64,000 bases of DNA from Gilvibacter sediminis (GTDB lineage Bacteria; Bacteroidota; Bacteroidia; Flavobacteriales; Flavobacteriaceae), in assembly GCF_028561565.1 (NCBI RefSeq), contig NZ_JAQQTE010000001.1:908633-972632 (forward strand), in the 5' to 3' direction. The position numbers were made by a program, and so were the translations under genes. The notes under the pieces were generated by a model, which saw only the letters and a list, made by a program, of their open reading frames with translations, had not been told where the DNA came from and did no database searches. Positions 43,653 through 51,662 of the stretch are shown here, in pieces. The first letter of the stretch is position 1. The number at the start of each line of letters is the position of its first letter.

Positions 43653-46600
43653 ATGGCCTATTTTTTAAAGAGGGCTGAGGAAGATCAATTCGTCAAGCAG
43701 GTTAAACCGCAAATTGTCCTAGAGACTCAAACGGCAAGGATCGTTGCGGTGAATCCGGCATTTGAGATGCTGACAGGATATACCTCTCAAGTCTTAATAG
43801 AAAAACAGTGGAGTGTACTCTTTGCTTTCCGAAACGGGCAGCAGGACTCCTTTGCCAAATCAATCTCTGCACATTCGGGTGATATCAACAAACTGCTTTC
43901 TTTGACCTTTAAGGACGGCCGGAAGGTATTTGCAAGTTTAGAGATCAAACCCACCTCCGACAAAGACTATGCACTAGCATCGCTCAGTTATAACCTCGGT
44001 CCTAAAGATATTATCGACCTGTTCAATAAGGAACAGCGTTTTAAGGAGCAGTTTATTCAAAACCTCAAGGATGGGGTTGTGATCACCAACAAAGACATGA
44101 TGGTGATTGATGTGAATGATGCCTATCTGAAAATGACGGGTATAGAGCGTGATGAGATCCTCGGAACCATTCCACCCTATCATTGGCCCAAACAATTCTT
44201 CAATGAATTGATAGACGCACGCGTTTCCGGAAAAGAAGATGACAGTCGTTTTTTTGAAGCAACATTTATTCATAAGGATGGAAGCCCATTTCCTGTATCG
44301 ATCTCTATTTCTGTACTTCGGAATGATGAAGGAGAGGTTAGCTCTGTGGTGACCGTGGTTCGCGATCGTTCTGCCATAAAGCAGTCCGAGCGACTCTTAG
44401 AAAACGAACGGGAATTTAGCAGCAGAATCATCAATGGGCTTCAAGAAGGTTTGATCATTATAGATCCCACAGGTCTGTTTATGGATGCCAATCCTGCCTT
44501 TTTGGATATGATTGGATTCACCAGAGAAGAGATCATTGGGATACGCCCGCCTTTTCCCTATTGGCCGCCTGAGCATATGGACGCCATAGTGGACTCGTTC
44601 AAAAATATTATGGACAAAACCAATAAGGCTGTTCAATTGACGTTCATGAGAAAGAATGGTGAGCGTTTTCCTGCCTTGGTGTCTGTAACTCATTTGCGTG
44701 ATGAACACGGAGAGATTACGGCACATGTGGGTTCCATTTCAGACATTACAGAACGATATCAGTTTGAAAATAAACTCAGACTCGCTAATGAATTCTCAGA
44801 ATCCTTGATCAACTCCTTGCATGAAGGCTTGTTGGTTATGGATTTGGAATCTATCATTATTGACGTGAATCCTGCTTTTTGTAGAATGATAGGTGTAGAT
44901 TCTGAAGATTTGATAGGAACGGCCATGCCGTTTAAATTCATCAGCGAATCCTCATTAAAAGACTTTGAATCCTGTGCTTTTCAGGTGCAACAAGGTATAA
45001 GTTACCCACGATTTGACGCACAATTGAAACGTATGAACGGAAGTAGTTTTCCGGTCTCTGTTCAAAACGCGATCATTCGTGATAAGGATGGTGCCGTGAT
45101 CGCTCACTTTTTCACCATTCAAGATATTTCAGATCAGGTTCGACTCATTGAAAGTCAAAAAATGTTGGCGGTTAGTTCCAGAAGGAAGAAAGATGCAGTT
45201 TTGGAATTGGCTGGTTTGGTTGGAATCGATTTTAATCACGCTTTAAAACGCATAACTTCTTTAGCTGCAGATGTGGTTAATGTAGAACGCGTAAGCATTT
45301 GGCGATTGAACAAAGACCAGTCAGAGGCTTGGTGTGAGAATCTATATACAGCCTCTACGGGGGAACACACCAATGGCGGTGTACTATTAGCCAAAGATCA
45401 CAAGGCTTATTTTGAGTCTTTACAGCGATACAAGACCATTACGGTGACCAACTCGCAAAATCACGAGTTTACCAAGAGTTTTGCCGAGGATTATCTCAAA
45501 CCCAACGGCATCACTTCCTGTATGGACGTTTTGGTGCAAGGGACAGATACAGAATACGGAATCTTGGTCTTTGAACATGTAGGTCCTATGCGAATCTGGA
45601 GTTCTGAAGAAGAACACTTCGCCACTTCTATTGCCAGTCTGGTTTCAATGATCATCCAAAGTGATCAACGTAAAAAGGCGGAAGTTAAATTACAGGCCGT
45701 GAATTTAATGTTGAGCACTACGGTAGATGAGCTCAATCAGCTTAAAGATCAATTACAAGATCAAAACGTTTATTTGAGAAACGAAATTGAAATGCGCTTC
45801 AATTTTGAAGATATGATCTATTCAAGTGCTGTGTTTAGTGATGTTTTGACCACTATTGAACAGGTGGCTCCCACAACGGCAACTGTGCTATTACTAGGAG
45901 AAACAGGAACCGGTAAGGAATTGTTGGCGCGTGCCGTACACAACTTAAGTGATCGAAAAGATGCACCATTGATCAAGGTTAACTGTGGGGCCATTCCAAA
46001 CGAGCTTATAGAAAGTGAGCTTTTTGGGCATAAAAAAGGAGCCTTTACGGGCGCTACATCTGATAAACAAGGTAAAGTAGAGCTGGCCAACGGCGGAACG
46101 ATCTTTTTGGATGAGATAGGCGAATTGCCTATGAATATGCAGCCTAAATTATTACGATTCTTGCAAGAAGGTGAAATTGAGGTAGTGGGCGACCCTAAAG
46201 TGCGCAAGGTTGATGTGCGTGTAATAGCGGCCACCAACAAAAACCTCAAAGAAGAGGTCGCCAACAACCGTTTTAGAGAAGATCTTTACTTTAGACTAAA
46301 CGTATTCCCTATTAAGGTACCGGCGTTGCGAGATCGTCCGGAAGATATTCCTGTACTTATTGAACACTTTGTGAATCGATTCAGTAAAAAGTACCGCAAG
46401 GAAATTGAATATATCTCTGACGCTACCATGCGGAAGCTACGTGCTTACGGATGGCCTGGTAACGTACGCGAGCTAGAGAATCTTATGGAACGCGCCGTTA
46501 TTTTATCCAATTCTGAAACCCTACGCATTGTTGAGTTTGAAACACCACAAGAAAATCTAGACAAATCCCGCAGTATTTCACAGCATACGGGGATAGTTTC

Positions 46601-46754
46601 TTTAGATGATGCCCAGCGTACACATATTATCAAAGCATTAGAGCAATGCGATTGGAAGATCAATGGTGATGATGGTGCGGCTAGTTTGCTGCAAATTAAA
46701 CCCAGTACGCTTCGTGATCGCATGAAGAAACTGGATATAAAACGCCCTGCGTAA
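43653..46754 (+). CDS. Sigma-54-dependent regulator with four PAS domains, GAF, AAA+ and Fis-type HTH
   Basis: 1033 residues from ATG 43653 (MAYFLKRAEEDQ); an in-frame TTG at 43557 would add 32 residues without domain similarity. Four PAS domains start near residues 15, 130, 255 and 380, several with the NPAF..M.G signature. GAF domain about 523-680, coiled coil about 690-712. AAA+ domain: Walker A GETGTGKE at 749-756, GAFTGA at 796-801 (the sigma-54 contact loop), Walker B GTIFLDEIGELP. The C-terminal HTH (ASLLQIKPSTLRDRMKKL) binds DNA. No receiver domain, so it is controlled by ligands or partners through PAS/GAF. Two palindromes and a -24/-12 promoter lie directly downstream. Confidence 0.95.
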   Translation: MAYFLKRAEEDQFVKQVKPQIVLETQTARIVAVNPAFEMLTGYTSQVLIEKQWSVLFAFRNGQQDSFAKSISAHSGDINKLLSLTFKDGRKVFASLEIKPTSDKDYALASLSYNLGPKDIIDLFNKEQRFKEQFIQNLKDGVVITNKDMMVIDVNDAYLKMTGIERDEILGTIPPYHWPKQFFNELIDARVSGKEDDSRFFEATFIHKDGSPFPVSISISVLRNDEGEVSSVVTVVRDRSAIKQSERLLENEREFSSRIINGLQEGLIIIDPTGLFMDANPAFLDMIGFTREEIIGIRPPFPYWPPEHMDAIVDSFKNIMDKTNKAVQLTFMRKNGERFPALVSVTHLRDEHGEITAHVGSISDITERYQFENKLRLANEFSESLINSLHEGLLVMDLESIIIDVNPAFCRMIGVDSEDLIGTAMPFKFISESSLKDFESCAFQVQQGISYPRFDAQLKRMNGSSFPVSVQNAIIRDKDGAVIAHFFTIQDISDQVRLIESQKMLAVSSRRKKDAVLELAGLVGIDFNHALKRITSLAADVVNVERVSIWRLNKDQSEAWCENLYTASTGEHTNGGVLLAKDHKAYFESLQRYKTITVTNSQNHEFTKSFAEDYLKPNGITSCMDVLVQGTDTEYGILVFEHVGPMRIWSSEEEHFATSIASLVSMIIQSDQRKKAEVKLQAVNLMLSTTVDELNQLKDQLQDQNVYLRNEIEMRFNFEDMIYSSAVFSDVLTTIEQVAPTTATVLLLGETGTGKELLARAVHNLSDRKDAPLIKVNCGAIPNELIESELFGHKKGAFTGATSDKQGKVELANGGTIFLDEIGELPMNMQPKLLRFLQEGEIEVVGDPKVRKVDVRVIAATNKNLKEEVANNRFREDLYFRLNVFPIKVPALRDRPEDIPVLIEHFVNRFSKKYRKEIEYISDATMRKLRAYGWPGNVRELENLMERAVILSNSETLRIVEFETPQENLDKSRSISQHTGIVSLDDAQRTHIIKALEQCDWKINGDDGAASLLQIKPSTLRDRMKKLDIKRPA

Positions 46755-46755
46755 A

Positions 46756-46773
46756 GTGACGGAATACCGTCAC
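46756..46773. promoter_or_regulatory. Upstream palindromic operator, site 1
   Basis: Perfect 18-bp palindrome: GTGACGG, 4-base centre AATA, CCGTCAC. Centre at 46764.5. With site 2 it forms a matched pair 40 bp apart, close to four helical turns, so both face the same side of the helix. This is the expected layout of enhancer sites for an AAA+ sigma-54 activator. It begins 2 bases after the regulator stop codon. Confidence 0.75.
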
Positions 46774-46795
46774 CGACACCTTTTGTATATTCTTC

Positions 46796-46813
46796 CCGAC
46801 GGTATTCCGTCAC
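46796..46813. promoter_or_regulatory. Upstream palindromic operator, site 2
   Basis: GACGGTATTCCGTCAC preceded by CC, i.e. 16 of 18 bases match the palindrome of site 1 in the opposite orientation. Centre at 46804.5, about 98 bp before the GG of the -24/-12 promoter at 46902, inside the usual enhancer distance. Confidence 0.72.
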
Positions 46814-46898
46814 TGTAAAAACAGGATTTTTCCCCTTTCGTATTTTTTAAAACACTGATAATCAGAAATATATATTTTTTGGCACGGCAGTCATAGAG

Positions 46899-46917
46899 TT
46901 TGGTACGCCAATGGCAT
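46899..46917 (+). promoter_or_regulatory. Sigma-54 (-24/-12) promoter
   Basis: TTGGTACG, 4 bases, TGGCAT: one mismatch in each half to TTGGCACG-N4-TTGCA, with the invariant GG (46902-46903) and GC (46914-46915) in exact GG-N10-GC spacing. The predicted transcript start is near 46927, just before the gene at 46942. No good TAnnTTTG element is present (nearest is one base too long). Confidence 0.7.
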
Positions 46918-46941
46918 ATAAAAGAACAATCGATGGCAGTT

Positions 46942-47358
46942 ATGAGTCAACATATCGTTCTAGAGAAAGCAGAGTTCCAATATGAAGATGGAGTTTTGTT
47001 GATCACTTTTAATACAGTTGAAAGTGATAGAGTGGTTTCTGTAGATACCCTAGAGCGTTATGCTGATACAATAATAGAACTATGCGATAATAGACGCACC
47101 CCGTTTTTGATCGATGTTTCCGAGGCATGGGGAAGTTATTCTGTAGCTGCTGCTCGATATTTTGCCAAAAGCGAGAGACTTTACAGTGTAAGACTCGCAG
47201 ACGCATTTGTAGCAAAAGATACAAGATCGGTATTGTCTATACGTTCATTCAAACGTATTTACGACCCGTTCACACCATATCAGATTTGCAAGACCCACGA
47301 TGAAGCACGAGAGTTTTGCGACAGATATGTTGGAGATTATAGCAAGACTTTTGGATGA
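46942..47358 (+). CDS. STAS/SpoIIAA-like domain protein (DUF7793-like)
   Basis: 138 residues from ATG 46942 (MSQHIVLEKAEFQYEDG). ATG 46933 is possible but lies only 6 bases after the predicted sigma-54 start site. One alpha/beta domain: EDGVLLITFN, then TPFLIDVSEAWGSYSVAAARYFAKS, then DEAREFCDRY. This order resembles the bacteroidotal DUF7793 and SpoIIAA/STAS-like small domains, often partners in signalling switches. No enzyme motif. It is the first gene of the sigma-54 operon, 20 bases before the PAS gene. Confidence 0.65.
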   Translation: MSQHIVLEKAEFQYEDGVLLITFNTVESDRVVSVDTLERYADTIIELCDNRRTPFLIDVSEAWGSYSVAAARYFAKSERLYSVRLADAFVAKDTRSVLSIRSFKRIYDPFTPYQICKTHDEAREFCDRYVGDYSKTFG

Positions 47359-47378
47359 TTGTTTAAGAGAGAAGGATT

Positions 47379-48533
47379 ATGATTACAGGAGAGTATAATA
47401 ACAAAAGTCTGCTAGAGATTGGCAAGGTGGTTCTCGTGACCTTGGATGCACAGGGGAGAATTACAGGATGGAACAAAGGCGCTGAGCGCCTGTTCGGAAC
47501 TAACACATCTGAAGTTATCGGGAAGCCACTTGCCAATTTTTTAGAAACGAATAAGAATTCAACTTCAAATATGGAGTTGGTCACTATGTTGCAAAAGTCT
47601 ATGGGGGTAGACCATAGCGAAATCAATGAGTTCACAGGATTGAAAAGTAATGGGTCGCGGTTCCCATTAGAACTCGAGCTTCGCGCGCAGCAGACCGATT
47701 CTGGGCCCGTTTACACCGTTGTGATGGTAGATATTTCACGTAGACGGGCTCTTGAAGTTGATTTACAAAATAAATCGATGACCTTGGAATTGATGTTAGA
47801 TCAATGCAAGAATAATCTAAAAGCCCCCTATTGTTTTTCCCAAGGCTTGATCCAGCTTTTAAAACTTCAACCTTTAAATGAAGAGTCTCAGCACCTTCTA
47901 AATATGTTGTGTGAAAGTTTAACTGGAGGCAAGCAGCTCTTGGATGATCTGACAACCGTGTCGATATTTTCGACAGATTACAATACCGATGACAAAATAG
48001 AATTAAACTCCTTTTTACGACAATTAAATAAAGAACTGAAGGAGTGTGAAAAATATGAAAATCTCTCTCTGCATTTAGACGTTGATGCCGAGCGCCCCTA
48101 TCTGACTAATGAAGCGCTACTTAAAGCGCTGATCAAGGCAGTTATTCGCTACGTGATCAAGTTTGAATATCTTGAACATCCAGAGGATGGACCTTCAGTA
48201 TCCCTCAAAGCAGAGAATCAATCCGAACAGTTAATCCTGACTTTTACCGTGAGTCACTTGATCCCAGACTTGGTGTTGAGTGACAGTCCACTACCGTACA
48301 AAACTTTAAATGATCACGAATTATCGCGTATCGATATGAGTGTTTATTTGATGAAAACCATCATCAAGCTGTTTAACGGCAGCTTAGATATTGAAGTTAG
48401 TAGAGATAATTGTTCGGAAGTTCGTATAAGTCTTCCGAATCAAAATAGGAAGACGGCGAATGAAAAACATTCAACATATCGTTCTCATAGACGACAACAG
48501 GACCACTCATTGTTTGAGTCAGCATCTGATTAA
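47379..48533 (+). CDS. PAS protein resembling a degenerate histidine kinase
   Basis: 384 residues. PAS domain about 15-125 (VVLVTLDAQGRITGWNKGAERLFG). The dimerisation segment reads CKNNLKAPYCFSQGL, where an active kinase has an H-box like HDLKAPL, so the phospho-acceptor His is Asn. The N-box region (EALLKALIKAVIRYVIKFE) lacks its Asn, and only a weak G2-like end (VRISLPN) remains. It therefore looks like a pseudokinase or phosphatase/adaptor rather than a kinase. AGAGAGAAGGATT before the ATG is an unusual Shine-Dalgarno-like stretch. Its last 74 bases overlap the response regulator gene. Confidence 0.75.
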   Translation: MITGEYNNKSLLEIGKVVLVTLDAQGRITGWNKGAERLFGTNTSEVIGKPLANFLETNKNSTSNMELVTMLQKSMGVDHSEINEFTGLKSNGSRFPLELELRAQQTDSGPVYTVVMVDISRRRALEVDLQNKSMTLELMLDQCKNNLKAPYCFSQGLIQLLKLQPLNEESQHLLNMLCESLTGGKQLLDDLTTVSIFSTDYNTDDKIELNSFLRQLNKELKECEKYENLSLHLDVDAERPYLTNEALLKALIKAVIRYVIKFEYLEHPEDGPSVSLKAENQSEQLILTFTVSHLIPDLVLSDSPLPYKTLNDHELSRIDMSVYLMKTIIKLFNGSLDIEVSRDNCSEVRISLPNQNRKTANEKHSTYRSHRRQQDHSLFESASD

Positions 48534-48891
48534 GAATTTTGATCCGTGTATTAAGATTTCTCCATTTATAAATGGAGGGAGTGCTTTAGCTTATTTTAAA
48601 GGCTTAAGTAATTCTTTGAACCGAAGATTCTGTTCAATTCCAGATTTGGTCATCTTGGACATTAATATGCCAGATATGAATGGATGGGAGGTCTTAGAAG
48701 AATTTGAGAATATGGATCTCTTTAAAAAATATCAGATAGATGTCTTGATGTTGACATCATCTGAGTGCGCGCATGATTTAGCCAAGAGCATAGAATACAG
48801 TTTGTGTAAAGGTTATCTGACCAAACCACTTTCATCAGAAAAATTAAGTACCCAATTTACCAATTTACGAAACGGGGTTTTGACAGGTTAA
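48460..48891 (+). CDS. Single-domain response regulator
   Basis: 143 residues, a receiver domain only. The acidic pair is IDDN, the phospho-acceptor Asp lies in VILDINMPDMNGWEVLEEF, the Thr/Ser is in MLTSSE, and the Lys is in YLTKPL, so all phosphorylation residues are present. No output domain, so it acts as a stand-alone relay or sink (CheY/Spo0F-like). It overlaps the preceding PAS gene by 74 bases in another frame. Last gene of the sigma-54 operon. Confidence 0.9.
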   Translation: MKNIQHIVLIDDNRTTHCLSQHLIKNFDPCIKISPFINGGSALAYFKGLSNSLNRRFCSIPDLVILDINMPDMNGWEVLEEFENMDLFKKYQIDVLMLTSSECAHDLAKSIEYSLCKGYLTKPLSSEKLSTQFTNLRNGVLTG

Positions 48892-48988
48892 TACAGCTAA
48901 AATTCGAAATGTTCGTCCCCGCGCCCAGCAGCTTCTTTTCCTACGTTATTTAAGATTAGTGAACTAAAAGAAGCAACAGCTGATCAGC

Positions 48989-49015
48989 AAGCCCATCCCC
49001 GTAGATGGGCTTTTT
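48989..49015 (+). terminator. Intrinsic terminator of the sigma-54 operon
   Basis: AAGCCCATC (48989-48997) pairs with GATGGGCTT (49004-49012) around a 6-base loop, followed by T residues. It lies between this operon and the convergent peptidase gene. Confidence 0.88.
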
Positions 49016-49038
49016 GATTTTTAGGCCATTAGCGAGGG

Positions 49039-50370
49039 TTAATTCCCTATTAAAACCATCTCCTCTTGAGGGGAAATCAGATACTGAGCACCGTCGGCCT
49101 CTACTACAGCCATCTCTTCTACGGAGATGGTCTTGATATTATCTGCATCTAAATTCCAAGCGTGAAATCCGTCAAAGGCAAAGGTCATCCCTTCTTTTAA
49201 CTCCTTTTGAGAGGCAGGTCTTACAGAAGGAGCTTGCGATCCGCCTAAATTGGGTCCCACATCATGGGCTACATAACCTACAGGATGCCCTGTGCTCCAC
49301 ATCACGTACTCAGAACCCGCTTTTTCCATAAGAACCCGTTGTGCGCGATCCACATCAATTCCTTTCACTCCAGGAGCCATGGCCGCTAAAGCTGCACGAT
49401 TCCCTGCTTTAGCGCTTTCCCAATAATGAGCAATGTCCTCAGGTAATTCTGTTTCTCCATCTTTTAATACATAAGCAAAGCGTTGAATGTCGCTCACCCA
49501 ACGGTCATAAACTTTTATGCCAAAATCGATCTGAATTACATCCCCAGGCATGATCACCTTATCTGTGGCATGGGAATGTCCGCGGTCAGGGCCGGAGTTC
49601 ACATTGGGATTTTGATCTGGGGCCCAACCGTCTGTCACTCCGTATTCAGCCATTTTAGCTTTCAAAAAGGCCGCTATGTCAGCATCTGTTGAGACGCCTG
49701 GCATCACTTGTTGATACGCTTCAATTTGCCAATCGGCGGTCAATTGTGCTGCTTTTCTAAGGATGTCAACTTCTTGTGGCAATTTTATGGAAAGCCATTG
49801 ATAGACCAATTCGGTTGAAGACACCAAACGGTTACTTTGATCGCCCAAGAGCCCCTCCAATTCTTTGCGCTGGGTGTATGAGAGTCCGTCTGCTGTAGAA
49901 TTGGTCTCGGAAGAATTCACCGCGATCGTTTTGAAATCTTGTGCTTTAATAAAATCAGCGGCTTGTGCTAAAGCAGAGGCACCTCTATCTACGGGTACCA
50001 CTTCGTCATGAATCTTTAGATCGGCCAAGGCTGTAGATTCTCCAGATGGCGAGTACACCTTAGAGTGGAAGCCATCGGCATCCAAATAAAACAAAAAGGC
50101 AGCAGTTCCGCCTGCATTTTCTCCTCCGATATGGTCGGCAATGGGGTCGTTGTTGTTCTCTCTGCAAACCACGATCCAACAGTCAACTCCTGCGGCTTTC
50201 ATAGCCTCCGGAAGTAGTTTGTCAATGCGGTCTTTACGTATTTCGGGCCAAGGATTTTCTCCCCAATAGGCTGCGGTATCTATACGCTCGGCAGTTTCAT
50301 TTTGAACGGGATTTTCTTTGCAGCTGATCAGCAGGAGTAAACACAGACAGCTGAGGAATATTCTTTGCAT
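49039..50370 (-). CDS. M24 metallopeptidase lipoprotein (Xaa-Pro aminopeptidase-like)
   Basis: 443 residues from ATG 50370 (MQRIFLSCLCLLLLISC), a lipoprotein signal with Cys at residue 17; an upstream in-frame ATG at 50415 has no support. The C-terminal pita-bread domain carries DFGIKVYDRWVSD (two metal Asp), HPVGYVAHDVGP (metal His) and SVEEMAVV (metal Glu). The fourth ligand region reads GMTFAFDGF, where most M24 enzymes have Glu (TIEPG-type). So one metal ligand may be Asp or lost. An N-terminal creatinase-like domain precedes it. Exported, acting on peptides outside the cytoplasm. Confidence 0.85.
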   Translation of the reverse strand: MQRIFLSCLCLLLLISCKENPVQNETAERIDTAAYWGENPWPEIRKDRIDKLLPEAMKAAGVDCWIVVCRENNNDPIADHIGGENAGGTAAFLFYLDADGFHSKVYSPSGESTALADLKIHDEVVPVDRGASALAQAADFIKAQDFKTIAVNSSETNSTADGLSYTQRKELEGLLGDQSNRLVSSTELVYQWLSIKLPQEVDILRKAAQLTADWQIEAYQQVMPGVSTDADIAAFLKAKMAEYGVTDGWAPDQNPNVNSGPDRGHSHATDKVIMPGDVIQIDFGIKVYDRWVSDIQRFAYVLKDGETELPEDIAHYWESAKAGNRAALAAMAPGVKGIDVDRAQRVLMEKAGSEYVMWSTGHPVGYVAHDVGPNLGGSQAPSVRPASQKELKEGMTFAFDGFHAWNLDADNIKTISVEEMAVVEADGAQYLISPQEEMVLIGN

Positions 50371-50489
50371 GGTTGGTGTACTTAGTTTGTTTAAAAATAC
50401 TGCAGAATTATTCAAAGACCTAGAGAAGCCTATTCAATTCTAAGAGGCCTCTTGTCATATGTACAATTCGTGTATCTTTAGAAGATCTG

Positions 50490-51662
50490 ATGCAGGTTCC
50501 CAAGCACATTTTACCAGTCATAGTTATTGCTCAATTCTGTTGCACCAGCCTATGGTTTGCCAGCAATGGAGTGTTGTCAGATCTCGCTGCGGCCTTTAAT
50601 TTAGGTGCTAATGCCGTAGGGTCTTTAACGGCCGCGGTGCAGTTAGGCTTTATTTCAGGAACCTTGGTCTTTGCAATTCTTACCCTTGCAGACCGTTACT
50701 CCCCTTCTAAAGTATTTTTTGTTAGTGCGATGCTGGGCGCTTTGTTTAATCTAGCTCTTATTTGGGAAACCAACAGCCTGTACAGCATTCTGAGTTTGCG
50801 TTTTTGCACGGGCTTTTTTTTGGCAGGAATTTACCCTGTTGGGATGAAGATCGCCGCAGATTACTTTAATACTGGCCTCGGAAGATCCTTGGGCTACTTG
50901 GTAGGAGCTCTTGTCTTGGGTACTGCTTTGCCACACGGTATAAAAACCATGTCTGTAGGCTATTCCTTTGAGCTGGTTTTGATAAGTATTTCTGCCCTCG
51001 CAGTGCTGGGCGGGCTACTTATCTTTTTTTTAGTGCCTGATGGTCCGTATAGGAAGCCCAGTATCAAACCCGATTTTTCGGCTTTCTTTGGTGTTTTTAA
51101 GCGGGCAGATTTCAGGGCGGCGGCCTTTGGCTACTTTGGGCATATGTGGGAGCTTTATGCGTTTTGGGCCTTTGTGCCGATCATGATCGAAACTTATAAT
51201 CAGTTGCATCCCAGTGCCGATTTAAATATCACTGCCTTTTCATTTGCCGTAATAGGAATTGGCAGCTTGGCCTGTGTGGCTGCGGGATATTATTCTCAGC
51301 GTTTCGGTTTAAGAAAAACTGCGTTTACCGCTCTGATGGGATCTGGTATTTTCTGTTTGCTCTCTCCTGTATTTTTTAAGGTCGGACCGGCATTCTTTCT
51401 GCTGTTCTTACTTGTTTGGGGCATGCTGGTCATTGCAGATTCACCTTTATTTTCGACTATGGTGGCACTTAGTGCCGCTGGTGCGCATAAAGCGACAGCA
51501 CTAACCATTGTGAATTGTATAGGATTTGCGATAACCATCTTTAGCATTCAACTGCTCAGCGACATGATCTTGAAGTACAGTCCTACCAATATGTACCAGG
51601 TCTTGGCTTTTGGCCCAGCGATTGGTTTGTTGGTCTTGTGGTTTGGTGGGGCTAAGCCTTAG
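50490..51662 (+). CDS. MFS transporter
   Basis: 390 residues with twelve hydrophobic segments in two six-helix halves. MFS loop motifs are visible: LADRYSPSKVFF between helices 2 and 3 (GxLADRxGRR-like) and SQRFGLRKTAFT in the matching place in the second half. It exchanges or imports small molecules across the inner membrane. The substrate is not decidable. Convergent with the SLC12-like gene, their ends overlapping by 4 bases. Confidence 0.88.
   Translation: MQVPKHILPVIVIAQFCCTSLWFASNGVLSDLAAAFNLGANAVGSLTAAVQLGFISGTLVFAILTLADRYSPSKVFFVSAMLGALFNLALIWETNSLYSILSLRFCTGFFLAGIYPVGMKIAADYFNTGLGRSLGYLVGALVLGTALPHGIKTMSVGYSFELVLISISALAVLGGLLIFFLVPDGPYRKPSIKPDFSAFFGVFKRADFRAAAFGYFGHMWELYAFWAFVPIMIETYNQLHPSADLNITAFSFAVIGIGSLACVAAGYYSQRFGLRKTAFTALMGSGIFCLLSPVFFKVGPAFFLLFLLVWGMLVIADSPLFSTMVALSAAGAHKATALTIVNCIGFAITIFSIQLLSDMILKYSPTNMYQVLAFGPAIGLLVLWFGGAKP

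Noticed and set aside
46756-46813. The inverted repeat read as a transcription terminator
   Set aside because: No T-run follows, each arm is itself palindromic, and spacing fits paired protein sites better.
46877-46894. TTGGCACG with perfect -24 half just upstream of the accepted promoter
   Set aside because: No GC stands ten bases after the GG (46893-46894 is AT), so the -12 half is missing. The pair at 46902/46914 has the correct spacing.
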